Positions 40,819-51,922 of a stretch of 64,000 bases of DNA are shown in pieces; position 1 is the first letter of the stretch; each line of letters starts with the position of its first letter. The notes beneath the pieces were generated by a model. That model was not told the origin of the DNA, ran no database searches, and worked only from the letters and a program-made list of their open reading frames with translations. Source of the DNA: Carnegiea gigantea (lineage: Eukaryota > Streptophyta > Magnoliopsida > Caryophyllales > Cactaceae); the NCBI GenBank assembly GCA_029747015.1, contig JAKOGI010002293.1:1-64000 (forward strand), given 5' to 3'. Both the position numbers and the translations under genes were made by a program.

Positions 40819-42930
40819 ATGTGTGCTTTCTTCACTCCTGAAGTTACATTTCTTGGTTATATTGTGGCTGAAGATGGTATAAAGGTAGATGAAAGTAAGG
40901 TAGAAGCCATTCGGTCTTGGCCTATACCTAAGAGCATACATGATGTTAAAGCTTTTCATGGTTTAGCTTCATTCTACAGGAGATTTATTCGCAGTTTCAG
41001 CACTATTATGGCTCCTATGACTAAAGTGATCAAAGGGACATCCTTTGTATGGACTGCCAAAACTCAATCTGCCTTTGAAGATATCAAATCAAAACTTACT
41101 CAAGCACCGGTACTTGCTTTACCATGCTTTGGTAAGATATTTGAAGTTGAATGTGATGCCTCTGGTGTAGGTATTGGTGGAGTTCTTATGCAAGAAGGTA
41201 AACCCCTTGCCTTCTTTAGTGAAAAGCTATGTGAATCTAGAAGAAAGTATTCCACCTATGACAAAGAGTTTTATGCTATTGTGAGATGTTTAGAGCATTG
41301 GAGTCATTATCTCATTGTTAGTGAGTTTATCTTGCATTCTAACCATGAAGCATTGAAGTACATACAAGGGCAGCATAAGTTAAACTCCAGGCACGCCAAA
41401 TGGGTTGAGTTTATGCAATCATATCATTTCACCATCAAGCACAAGTCAGGTAAACTCAATCAAGGAGCAGATGCTCTATCACGGAGGTGTCCCTTGTTAT
41501 TTCAATTAGATGCTTGCATACTTGGTTTTGAGCATCTAAAGATTCTGTATGACAATGATGAAGACTTTGGGGCATTATATGCTGAATGTTCTAAACACCC
41601 CAAAGGAGATTTTCATGTTCAGGAGGGCTTCAAGGGAGCTCGATTATGTATTCCAAAGTGTAGCACAAGAGAGCTATTGATTAGAGAAGTTCATGGAGGA
41701 TCATTAACTGGGCATTATGGAGAAAACAAGACCGTTGTCATGCTGAGAGAGCATTATTATTGGCCAGCTATCGTAAGAGACGTCCAAGATATACTTAAAA
41801 GGTGTGGAACTTGTCAAGTGGCAAAGAGTCATTCACTACCCCACGGTTTGTATACTCCATTGCCAATCCCCACTTCACCATGGATTGATGTAAGTATGGA
41901 CTTTATTCTTGGATTACCTAAAACACAAAGGAACAAAGACTCCATTTTTGTTGTTGTTGATAGGTTTTCTAAGATGTCTCATTTCATTCCATGTAACAAA
42001 ACAAATGATGCTACTCACATTGCTGAATTGTACTTTAGAGAAGTAGTGAGATTGCATGGTATTCCCAGGTCAATTGTTTCTGACAGGAATACCAAATTTT
42101 TGAGTCATTTTTGGGTTACATTGTGGAAAAAGATGGGTACCAAGCTGAAATATAATACCACTTGTCACCCATAGACTGACGGACAAACTGAGGTTACTAA
42201 TCGAACTTTAGGGACTCTCCTAAGAACTTTGATTAAACCTCATGCCAAGGCTTGGGATTTGCTCTTACCCCATGCAGAGTTTGCTTATAACAGGACGCCA
42301 GCCAGGGCTACTGGTCACTCTCTATTAAAGGTGGTCTATGGAATTGATCCCCTAGGTCCACTTGATCTCATTCCACGGTCTTTCGATCAAAAGCCACATC
42401 CAGGTGCAGCAGCAAGGGTAGAACAAATCAAGAAGGTCCATGAGTTGGTGAGGAGCAAGATTGAAAAGTCTAATGAAGCCTATCAAGCTCAAGCCAGTAA
42501 GCATAGGAGAAAGATTGCATTTCAACCAGGAGACCTCGTGTGGATCCATCTAAGGAAAGAGAGATTCCCAACCAAAAGAAAGAACAAGCTTATGCCATGA
42601 GCAGATGGTCCTTTTGAGGTACTCGAACGTATTAATGATAATGCTTACAAAGTTGATTTGCCAGGTGATTATGGAGTGTCAGCCACATTCAATGTAGTTG
42701 ATTTGCAAGCTTACCACGAAGATGACTACCTTGCTGATTTGAGGATCAAATCTTCTCAACAAGGGGAGGATGATGTAGTCCCCACCACCATTTGCAATGA
42801 AGAAGGTCCAACAAGTCAATCAAGGTCCAATACAAGCTCCAAGATACAAGCCATGGTCCAAATTGTCCAAACATCCCAAGGAGGTGCACACGGGTTCAAG
42901 ACCCAAACCTTACCGGTTTTGTGCACTTGA
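40819..42930 (+). pseudogene. D RNase H, integrase and LTR-encoded tail
   Basis: A continuous frame covers the RT thumb, RNase H ([16 protein letters not shown]), integrase HHCC ([10 protein letters not shown]), core ([16 protein letters not shown]) and C-terminus ([20 protein letters not shown]). It has two stops: TAG at 42172-42174 (Gln of HPQTDG) and TGA at 42598-42600 (Arg of MPRADGPF). Both fit C to T change. Two codons are missing in QEGFKGARL. The frame runs on through AGGGGAGGA into the LTR for 160 bases. No chromodomain is seen. Confidence 0.85.
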
Positions 42931-43685
42931 TTTTATAAGCTTTAAGGAGGCTTAAGTCCTTAATTTTTGCATTTTGATAAACCTTAAGATGTCCCCTTTC
43001 ATGCCCCAATGTTAGTTCACCACTATTCAAGTCAAAGAAAGGAGGAACAAGGTGTTTTGTCAAACCGGTCAGAATTGCACCTAATCTACACGGTTTTTTC
43101 TTTTAGCTTGAAAACCCCACGTAAACTTTGTTTAACCTTAATTTCTTGGTTGGGAGGGTTTAAACACATCCTAAACTTTCTTCCCATGGGTTAAAACCAG
43201 AGTCAAATCCACTTTTGTCAAGGTTAAACCAAGCCCCAAAACCGGCCACAAAACTATCCAAGAACCCGGTTCAACAGTCCGGTTTTATTTTGCCTTCTCC
43301 GGTGGGTTTTCTTCACTTCAACAGATATGGCACGCCCCTCAAGGCTGGGCACACATCCCAAAGTTCCAATGATGAGCTGCAACCTTGAGAAGAACGACCA
43401 ATGGGAGAGAAGCTGCCATGGAAGATGTCCCCTCTTTGTGATTGGCTAGCCGTAAAGCACTTGTTCCCTTTTCGGCTGTCTAATGGCAAGAGAGGAGGTT
43501 TATCAGCTGCTTGGGCTTATGTTTAAGCTAATTATAATGTAAACATCATTTGTTTGGCTTTCCTTAATGTTAAAGGATGTAATTAAGCTAGCTAAACCTA
43601 GGTGACAACCGGTTTTGCTCTAACCGGGTATGTTTAGCTAATTAAGACTTTTCCCCCAGGAAGGAAAGGATTAGTAAGGTGCTTG
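42771..43685 (+). repeat. D 3' LTR, part before B
   Basis: It starts TGATGTAGTCCCC after the polypurine tract at 42761-42770, is homologous to the N LTR at 62840, and is interrupted by B at the TSD GCTTG (43681-43685). No ORF beyond the pol tail. Confidence 0.85.
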
Positions 43686-43887
43686 TGATGTACCTGCCGA
43701 TGGTTCAAGCTAAAACTCAAATTAAGAGTGAAAGCTTACAAGCCAAGGGAGGATACAATCAAGGAAAACTCAAGGAAAATGTGATGAGATATGCTGGTTG
43801 TGATGGATATATCAAGGAAAGGATGAAACCAAGCTATGATTCACCAAGAACATGAAGCAAACAAGTGAAAGCAACACGGCATGGGGA

Positions 43888-43924
43888 GGCACGGTCGTGC
43901 TTGGTGGCATGGGGTGGCCGTGCC
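43888..43924 (-). other. Nested hairpin in B left LTR
   Basis: Outer arms GGCACGG/CCGUGCC are kept; the inner stem has one mismatch (GGCATG in the plus strand). Confidence 0.55.
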
Positions 43925-44080
43925 ACTTTTCTGCCCACAAAGACTAGGATTTCCCACTTTGCACGGTTTGAATGCTTTTGAAGTTTGGTTTGAATACAAG
44001 TCTTTTGGAGAGGTAGGAACCGTAGAAATGGATATAAATGGAAGTAAATGGAGTGGAAAATGAGGGGTTGCAATGAATAT

Positions 44081-45199
44081 TGATGGAGACCATCATGAAC
44101 GGCCCAAAGACCATCAAGCCCAGCCCAAGGAAGACTCAATCAAGCTTCAAGAAGTCAAAGATGTGGCAAAACTCTATAGAAAAGTTTTATTCCTTCCGGA
44201 AGAATTAGTGCCCGATTCGTCCCTGCGGAAGGTAATTGTTGTGGCAACTTTTGGACAAGCTCGAGTAGACCCACAATTTGAGGGCTCATATGCTTTGGAA
44301 GCTTAAGATTTCAGCTTTAAAATAAGCCCAAGTTTGTTTAATTTGGACGTCATTTGATTGGGCAACATATCACTCAAAGATACGTTATTCTGATCCAGTC
44401 CAGTCTGAGATAGGTGCATCGTTTGGGCCATAACTTTTACACCGCTTATCCAAATTGAGCAAATGAGCCCATTCTGGAAAATAGACTTCCAGGGCTTTCT
44501 ATCAAGCCCAAGAACGCCTGATTTGGCCGAGTATTCTGTAAGATATACTCTATTGAAGTTGAGGCAGCTGCAAGGATTAATTCCGGGAAAGTGAAGAGTC
44601 TTCGGTTACATGTGTTTGTGTGGCTGATATTGTGCACGTTTTAGAGGCTTCTAGGTGGAGATAATCAGCTGATAGAAATCCTAGAATATTCCTTGTAACC
44701 TCCCCTACCCCTTTTATGATGAGTCTTTTCATTTTACTTAGTCTTTTCATTGGCTAGTTTTAATTGTTAGGAGTTGTTGAGTCTTTTGGTTGTCTTTTGC
44801 TGAGCTTATAAAAGAGGAGGGGCGTGTGATGCTTGTCATTCAGATTGTATGAGATTTCCAAAAGCAATACAAGTACTTTGAGTGTGTTTCTCAAAAGTGC
44901 ATCTAAAATTCCTAGTTCTATATCTTGAATTGTGGCAAATTCAAGTGGTGTTCTAGGTTCTCTATCTTCTCCATTGGAGTGATTCCTCGGTTAAGACAAG
45001 AGAATTAGCCCAAGATCAAGCCATTGAGTGGCTCCGTGAAGGATTATCTCAATTGCAAGATCTTGTTCTATCCCTTTTTTTGTGTGTTGAAGATCTTCTT
45101 CCATTCCATCCATCTTTCATTTCTCTTTTCACTTTGGTTTGTTTTTGAGTTTGAGTTTGATTTGGTGATTTGGATCACTTACCACCCACACATACATCA
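44081..45199 (+). repeat. A 5' LTR
   Basis: 1119 bp, TGATGGAGACC...ACATACATCA. The first 226 bases encode the pol tail peptide (ending YALEA at 44306). Confidence 0.92.
44807..44814 (+). promoter_or_regulatory. TATA box of A 5' LTR
   Basis: TATAAAAG precedes AGGAGGGGCGTG; U3 is thus about 750 bp. It is the likely promoter of the genomic RNA. Confidence 0.65.
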
Positions 45200-45201
45200 A
45201 T

Positions 45202-45213
45202 TGGTATCAGAGC
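45202..45213 (+). other. Primer binding site of A
   Basis: TGGTATCAGAGC, two bases after the LTR, complementary to initiator Met tRNA. Confidence 0.92.
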
Positions 45214-45335
45214 TAAGGTTATCAAGTGACCAAATTACCTCCAAACACATTGCAAAACACCAAAACCCAAAAACACAAAACAAACACACAAACCAGCAAA
45301 TCGTGCAAATCCTGAAACTCACCAACCAGAAAGTT

Positions 45336-45444
45336 GGCACGGTGTACCCGTGCGCCTAGGCACGACCGTGCCATCTCCATTTTTCAGCTTTTGCCAAGCA
45401 GCACTCAAGCACGGTTCCCCAGTGCCCTACTGCACGCCCGTGCC
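45336..45444 (+). other. Two nested hairpins in A leader
   Basis: 45336-45372 has perfect GGCACGGU/ACCGUGCC outer arms around CGUGC/GCACG. 45409-45444 is a weaker copy (GCACGG/CCGUGC with a 4-bp inner stem). Both lie between the primer site and gag. Confidence 0.7.
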
Positions 45445-45485
45445 ACCTTCCCCAGTAGCATTTTCTTTCCCCAAAGCACTTCAAC

Positions 45486-48400
45486 ATGTCTACTAAGTCT
45501 ACAAGAAGCGATCAAGCAAGAGTAGAGGAGTTGGAAGCCCAGGTTACATATCTCCGGACACAACTTGGCCAACTCTTAGAGGAGAAAAGAAGGTGGGTTC
45601 ATAGCCCCACACCCTCTCACCCTCATGAACCAGTGGTCGAATCTGAAGAGGAAGTCCTTCACTCCCGTGCCAATTCAAGTGATGAGGAAGCCCCAAGGAG
45701 ACGAAAGCAAGGAGGCAATATTGGCGGTGTCCGAATTGACATCCCCGAATTTGAAGGTCAACTTGACCCGGATTTGTTCCTCGATTGGTTGCATACCATT
45801 GAGCGAATCTTTGAGTACGAGGACATCCCGGAGGACAAGAAGGTAAAACTTGTAGCCCTTAAACTCAGAAAATATGCTTCAATTTGGTGGGCTAATCTTG
45901 GAGCTAAAAGAGCAAGGAATGGAAAGGGAAAAATCAGAACTTGGGCCAAAATGAAAGAAAAGCTTAAGGCCAAGTTTCTTCCTTCTCACTATGTGCAAGA
46001 CAATTATCTTAAGCTCCATCGACTCAAGCAAGGATCCAAGAGTGTGGAAGAATACACTCGGGAGTTTGAACAACTCCTACTCAAATGTGATTTGAGAGAA
46101 GACGACTCACAAACCTTGGTAAGATACTTGACCGGTCTTGATGAGTCCATTGCTCATGTAATTGAGTTGCAACCCTATTCATCCCTAGATGACTTGAGTT
46201 CTCTAGCCTATAAGGTAGAGCAACAAAAGAAATCTAAGGGAAAGAGCATCTTGTCCAAACCTCTTTCTCGTCCCCACTCCACACAAAGACCTCCCTACTA
46301 CCCTCCTAGACCTCAAAACCCTCCACAAGCCAAAAACACCACTCCAACCCCTCCTAAGCCCTCTACACAAGAGCCCAAATCCAAGGACAAGGTTCGATGT
46401 TTTCGTTGCCAAGGAATGGGACACTATGCCTCAAAGTGTCCAGACAAAAGGATTGTTTCCTTAGCAGAATATCAAGAAGCATGTGAAGAACATGCATATG
46501 AAGAAGAAGAAGGAGAACATTTTGAAGAAGGAAGCTTGGAAGAAGTTGAAGAAGGCCCCGATGAAGGAGAATTGCTAGTCATCCGCCGGGCATTGAGTGG
46601 ATTTGCCACTCAAGAAGACATGGAGCAAAGAGAAGCTATATTCCACACAAGGTGTACCGTGGGAAACAAGGTATGCTCCCTCATTATTGATGGTGGAAGT
46701 TGTGCCAATGTTGCTTCCAAGACTATAGTTGATAAGCTCAAGCTACAAGTCTCTCCTCGCCCCAATCCCTACACCATTCAATGGTTGAACCAAGGCAAGG
46801 GTTTGCAAATCACTCACCGATGTCTTGTTTCTTTTTCAATTGGGAAAAATTATAAGGATGAGTTATGGTGTGACATTGTCCCTATGGATGCTTGTCATAT
46901 TTTGTTGGGTAGACCGTGGCTATTTGATAGAAGTGTCATCCATGATGGCCGGATGAACACTTATTCTTTCCAAAAAGACCACAAAAAGATTACCCTTACT
47001 CCACTCAAAATTCCCTCCACCACTAGACCCAAAGACAATCCTCACTTGGATGTCTTTCTCACCACTCTCCTCAAATCCGAGCACCATGAATTTGAGTCTT
47101 TCAAAGACTTGATTCTTCTACAAGAGGAACCTAAGCCACCATCTCCCACACATCCACTACTCACCCCTCTCCTTCAAACCTACCATCATGTCTTTCCACA
47201 AGAGATTCCACATGGCGTTCCCCCTCCTAGATCCATCCAACACAAGATAGACCTCATTCCCGGTTCCGTTCTTCCCAACAAGCCAGCCTACCGGATGTCT
47301 CCTAGTGAAACTCAAGAAATCCAAAGACAAGTAGATGACCTCTTGTCCAAGGGTTTAATTCGGGAGAGTTTGAGTCCATGTGCTGTGCCCGCCCTCCTTG
47401 TTCCTAAAAAGGACGGTAGCATGCGCATGTGTGTGGATAGCCGGGCTATTAACAAAATCACTATCAAGTACCGGTATCCTATTCCAAGATTGGAAGATCT
47501 ACTTGATGAACTCCATGGAGCCGCTATCTTTTCTAAGATTGATTTACGAAGTGGCTACTATCAAATCCGGATCTTTGAAGGTGATGAATGGAAAACCGCC
47601 TTTAAGACTAAAGGAGGTTTGTATGAGTGGCTTGTGATGCTATTTGGGCTTACTAATGCCCCTAGCACTTTCATGAGGCTCATGAACCAAGTTCTAAAGC
47701 CCCTCATTGGCATTTGTGTTGTTGTCTACTTTGATGATATTTCGGTCTATAGCAAGATCGAAGAAGAGCATGCCCAACACTTGCAACAAGTTTTGGAGAT
47801 CCTTTCTCAAGAGCAACTCTATGGCAATATGGAGAAATGTTATTTCTTCACCCCTCAAGTGGTATTCTTGGGTTTCATTGTGTCCGCCCAAGGTCTTCAA
47901 GTTGATGATAGCAAGATCAAGGCTATCCAAGAATGGCCTACTCCTACATCTGTCACTCAAGTAAGGAGTTTCCATGGCCTAGCATCATTTTACCGGAGAT
48001 TCATCCGAAATTTCAGCACCATTGTGGCTCCTATGACCGAGGTAATTAAAGGCAAAGAATTTTCTTGGAACGAGCAAGCACAACAAGCCTTTGAAGAGAT
48101 CAAGAAGAAACACACTAGTGCTCCCGTCCTGGCCTTGCCCGATTTTGCCAAAGTTTTTGAAGTTGAATCTGATGCATCCGGGGTAGGAATTGGAGCTGTC
48201 CTATCTCAAGAGAAGAGACCCATTGCCTTCTTTACTGAGAAGCTCAACGATGCCAAGAAGAAGTACTCCACCTACGACAAGGAGTTTTAAGCCATCATTA
48301 GAGCATTGGAGCATTGGCGTCATTATCTTGTTGGAGGAGAATTCATTCTCCATTCTGATCATGAGGCTCTCAAGTACATTCAAGGACAACGCAAACTCAG

Positions 48401-49792
48401 CCCTAGACATGCTAAATGGGTAGAGTATCTTCAGTCCTTCCATTTCACCATCCAACATAAGGCGGGGACTCTCAACAAAGGAGCCGATGCACTCTCTCGT
48501 AGGTACTTGTTACTCTCCACTTTGAGTACTAAAGTACTTGGTTTTGAGATTGTGAAAGACTTGTACTCCAAAGATGATGATTTCAAGGATATTTTTGAGA
48601 AGTGTTCTAAGCACCCCCATGGGTTGTTTCACTTAGAAGATGGATTCCTATTTAAAGGCTCACGCCTTTGCATTCCTCAATGCGGATTTAGAGAGCTCCT
48701 TATCCAAGAGCTGCATGGAGGAGCCCTAGCCGGCCATTTCGGTGTAGAGAAGACAAGAGCAATGTTGAAGGAACACTACTATTGGCCAAAGCTATCAAGA
48801 GATGTAGAGCATTTCATCAAAAGATGTTCTACTTGTCAAATGGCTAAGAGCCATGCGTTGCCCCAAGGCTTGTACTCCCCTCTTCCTATTCCTCAAGCCC
48901 CTTGGGAAGATATTAGTTTGGACTTCATTACGGGTTTGCCTAGAACCCAAAGGAACAAGGATTCCATTATAGTAGTTGTGGACCGATTTTCCAAGGTGGC
49001 GCATTTCATCCCTTGCCACACTACTAATGATGCTACTCAAGTGGCTAACTTGTACTTCAAGGAAATTGTGAGACTACATGGCATTCCTAAGAGTATGGTA
49101 TCCGATCGTGACCCTAAGTTCCTTAGTCACTTTTGGCTCACTTTGTGGCGTAAATTGGGTACTCAACTCAAGTTTAGCACAACATGTCATCCCCAAACCG
49201 ATGGACAAACTGAAGTCACTAATAGGACTTTGGGTACTCTACTACGAGTCCTTGTGAAGAAGCATTTGAAGAATTGGGATGAGTTGTTGCCCCATGCCGA
49301 GTTTGCATTCAATCGAGTGCCTAGCAAGTCCACCCAACTCTCTTCTTTTCAAGTTGTCTATGGCTATAATCCCAGGAGTCCGTTGGATCTTATTCCTATT
49401 CCCACTCCTACAAAACTTAGTTGGGAAGCCGAGAAACGAGCCAAGGAAATTCAAGAACTTCATGCTCGCGTTCGTGACAACATAGCCAAGGCTAATGAGA
49501 GAGCCATGCAAAGCGCCAACAAGCACCGGAAAGAGGTACATTTTCAGCCTGGAGACTTGGTTTGGATTCACCTGCGAAAAGAACGTTTTCCTGCTAAGAG
49601 AAAATCTAAGTTGATGCCTCGATCCGATGGGCCCTTGAGATCCTTGAGAAGGTTGGGCCTAATGCTTACAAGGTTGATCTTCCTGGAGATTATGAAGTTT
49701 CAGCTACATTCAATGTCTCCGACCTTAGCCCCTATTTTGATGATGAGCCCCTTCCTAGTTTGAGGGCAAACTTTCACTCACCCGGGGGGGAA
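45486..49792 (+). pseudogene. A gag-pol polyprotein, two lesions
   Basis: One frame from MSTKSTRSDQ. Gag: coiled coil (about residues 10-35), capsid (80-240), Pro-rich linker, knuckle CFRCQGMGHYASKC (305-318). Protease: IIDGGSCANVAS (400-411). [25 protein letters not shown] (748-751); two unusual residues near the active site, MLFGL for MPFGL and DDIS for DDIL. RNase H: ESDASGVG. A TAA at 48288-48290 replaces Tyr after YDKEF. The frame continues with integrase: CSTCQMAKSH, the Asp of LDFITG, the Asp of VSDRD and the Glu of QTEV. A lost T near 49635 (DGPF) shifts the tail. Gag and pol are in one frame, with no programmed frameshift visible. Confidence 0.9.
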
Positions 49793-50508
49793 TGATGGAG
49801 ACCATCATGAACGGCCCAAAGACCATCAAGCCCAGCCAAGGAAGACCCAATCAAGCTTCAAGAAGTCAAAGATGTGGCAAAACTCTGTAGAAAAGTTTTA
49901 TTCCTTCCGGAAGAATTAGTGCCCGATTCGTCCCTGCGGAAGGTAATTGTTGTGGCAACTTTTGGACAAGCTCGAGTAGACCCACAACTTGAGGGCTCAT
50001 ATGCTTTGGAAGCTTAAGATTTCAGCTTTAAAATAAGCCCAAGTTTGTTTAATTTGGATGTCATTTGATTGGGCAAAGTATCACTCAAAGATACATTATT
50101 CTGATCCAGTCCAGTCTGAGATAGGTGCATTGTTTCGGCCATAACTTTTACACCGCTTATCCCAACTGAGCAAATGAGCCCATTCTAGAAAATAGACTTC
50201 CAGGGCTTTCTATCAAGCCCAAGAACGCGTGATTTGGCCGAGTATTCTGGAAGATATACTCTATTGAAGTTGAAGCAGCTGCAAGGATTAATTCTGGGAA
50301 TATGAAGAGTCTTCGGTTACATGTGATTGTGTGGCTGATATTGTGCACGTTTTAGATGCTTCTAGATGGGAATAATCAGCGATAGAAATCCTAGAATATT
50401 CCTTATAACCTCCCCCACCCCTTTTATGATGAGTCTTTTCATTTTACTTAGACTTTTCATTAGCTAGTTTTAATTGTTAGGAGTTATTGAGTCTTTTGGT
50501 TGTCTTTT
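49793..50508 (+). repeat. A 3' LTR, part before I
   Basis: It follows the polypurine tract GGGGGGGAA (49784-49792). It is interrupted at 50508 by I, a few bases before its TATA box (54996-55003 after the insertion). Confidence 0.92.
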
Positions 50509-51636
50509 TGATGGGGACCACCCCACCAAACCTTCAAAAGCCATTGCCAATGATTGATACCCCGCTAGGGAGTCCAAGAAGGCCAAAGGAGTTCATGCCA
50601 TAGTCAGAAAACGTATGCACAAAGAAGAAAGTGAACTGCCCAGTTCATACCGTTTCTGACCCGGTTTTGTTTCTCTGTTGGAGCAAAATGCAGAGGGGGA
50701 AATTTCCTGCACGCACCACCCCCTTAAAGCTTAAGATCTTAGCTTTCCAACAAGACCTTTTGCAAGGCATTTGGAGTCCATTTGGTCAGTCAACCAAGCC
50801 AAAACCTGAGACCGCGCACTGCAGGGCGCAATCCAGCACAGTCCGAAATAAGGCCCTAGTTGGTTGACTTCCTCAACTCCAACTTTTGTCAAATTTTGCA
50901 GTATGAAAGGGGACATAAATAATTATCAGGTCATGGGTTCAAATCCCATCCAAAGCACCCCCTTGTGTTGGTATTAACCAGCCAAAAGGACACAAAATTC
51001 ATCCTTTTACCCGGTTCTTCCCAAACCGGTACAAGGTCTGATTTTCTTGGGTTGTGCTTGTCCCCTTGCCTCCCCACTTGCTGAATGAGTCATTTTGCTG
51101 CATTCAAGGATCCATGTAAGCTTGACACCTCATTTGGGAGGCATTATAACCCCTAATGAGGTAGATTAAGCTAGGTAGTGAGGTGTTTAGCTAGCATTGG
51201 TTGATTAGATGTGTAACTCTTCCCCAAATGTACCTAGCTATTGATTTTGCTGCTTGGAAGGGGAGGGGGTTCGGCCATCAAGCTTAAAAACCAGCTTGGC
51301 CCTCATTTTGTAACCAACTTTGAATGAATGAATTTGTGAGTTTTCAAACTCTCTCTACAAAAACTCCTAGTGTTATATCTTAAGCTTGGCAACTCAAGTG
51401 GGTCTCTAGGTCTCTTTCTCTTAACTAGAAGGTGATTAAATTCTGTAACTAGTTGATACAAAGAGATTGCCCAAGTGTTCCCCAAGGGTGGCTCCTCGGA
51501 TTATCCCTTGCAAGGTCACTTGACTATCCAAACTCTTGATTTCTCCTCTCCCTTGCTGTTTTTTCCTTCTTCTTGTTTTAGATTCCACTTTGAGGCAAGT
51601 TGTGAGTTGGTTTCTTCTTCTTACAACCTTCCATCA
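50509..51636 (+). repeat. I 5' LTR
   Basis: TGATGGGGACC...CTTCCATCA. It contains the T-arm-like motif at 50933-50949. The first 130 bases are homologous to the pol-tail coding region of the 3' LTR. Confidence 0.92.
50933..50949 (+). promoter_or_regulatory. tRNA T-arm / B-box-like motif in I 5' LTR
   Basis: ATGGGTTCAAATCCCAT, identical in the 3' LTR (54281-54297) and in H (23284-23300). It is preceded by AGGTC, as in many tRNA variable loops. A loose A-box-like GGCCCTAGTTGG lies about 75 bases upstream. Confidence 0.4.
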
Positions 51637-51639
51637 AAT

Positions 51640-51651
51640 TGGTATCAGAGC
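51640..51651 (+). other. Primer binding site of I
   Basis: TGGTATCAGAGC, three bases after the LTR. Confidence 0.92.
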
Positions 51652-51766
51652 TTAGGCTACCTTTCTTGGCCAAGCACCCTTTGCCCAAACACGTCCAAAC
51701 ACCCAAACTCATAAAACAGCCCAAACACGTCCTCCACAAATTTCAGCCGTGCCCAACCAGAGACTG

Positions 51767-51876
51767 GGCACGGGCACACCGTGCCATATACGCACGACCG
51801 TGCCACAATTCCAGCCCAGACAACCTTTGCCAGCAGCTCAGCATGGTCAGGCTGTGCCTACTAGCACGACCGTGCC
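51767..51876 (+). other. Two nested hairpins in I leader
   Basis: 51767-51804 has GGCACGG/CCGUGCC outer and CGUGC/GCACG inner pairs. 51841-51876 reads GCAUGGU against ACCGUGC, so pairing is kept through a U-G wobble. Both lie inside the open frame upstream of the gag ATG. Confidence 0.65.
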
Positions 51877-51922
51877 TACCCCTCCCCGCCCCAAAACACT
51901 CATTCTCCCTTCCAAAGCCGAT

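Noticed and set aside
49242..49571. Long frames opposite to pol (for example 49242-49571, 19673-20260, 24863-25336)
   Set aside because: They are shadows of the strongly coding opposite strand; no independent start, domain or conservation.
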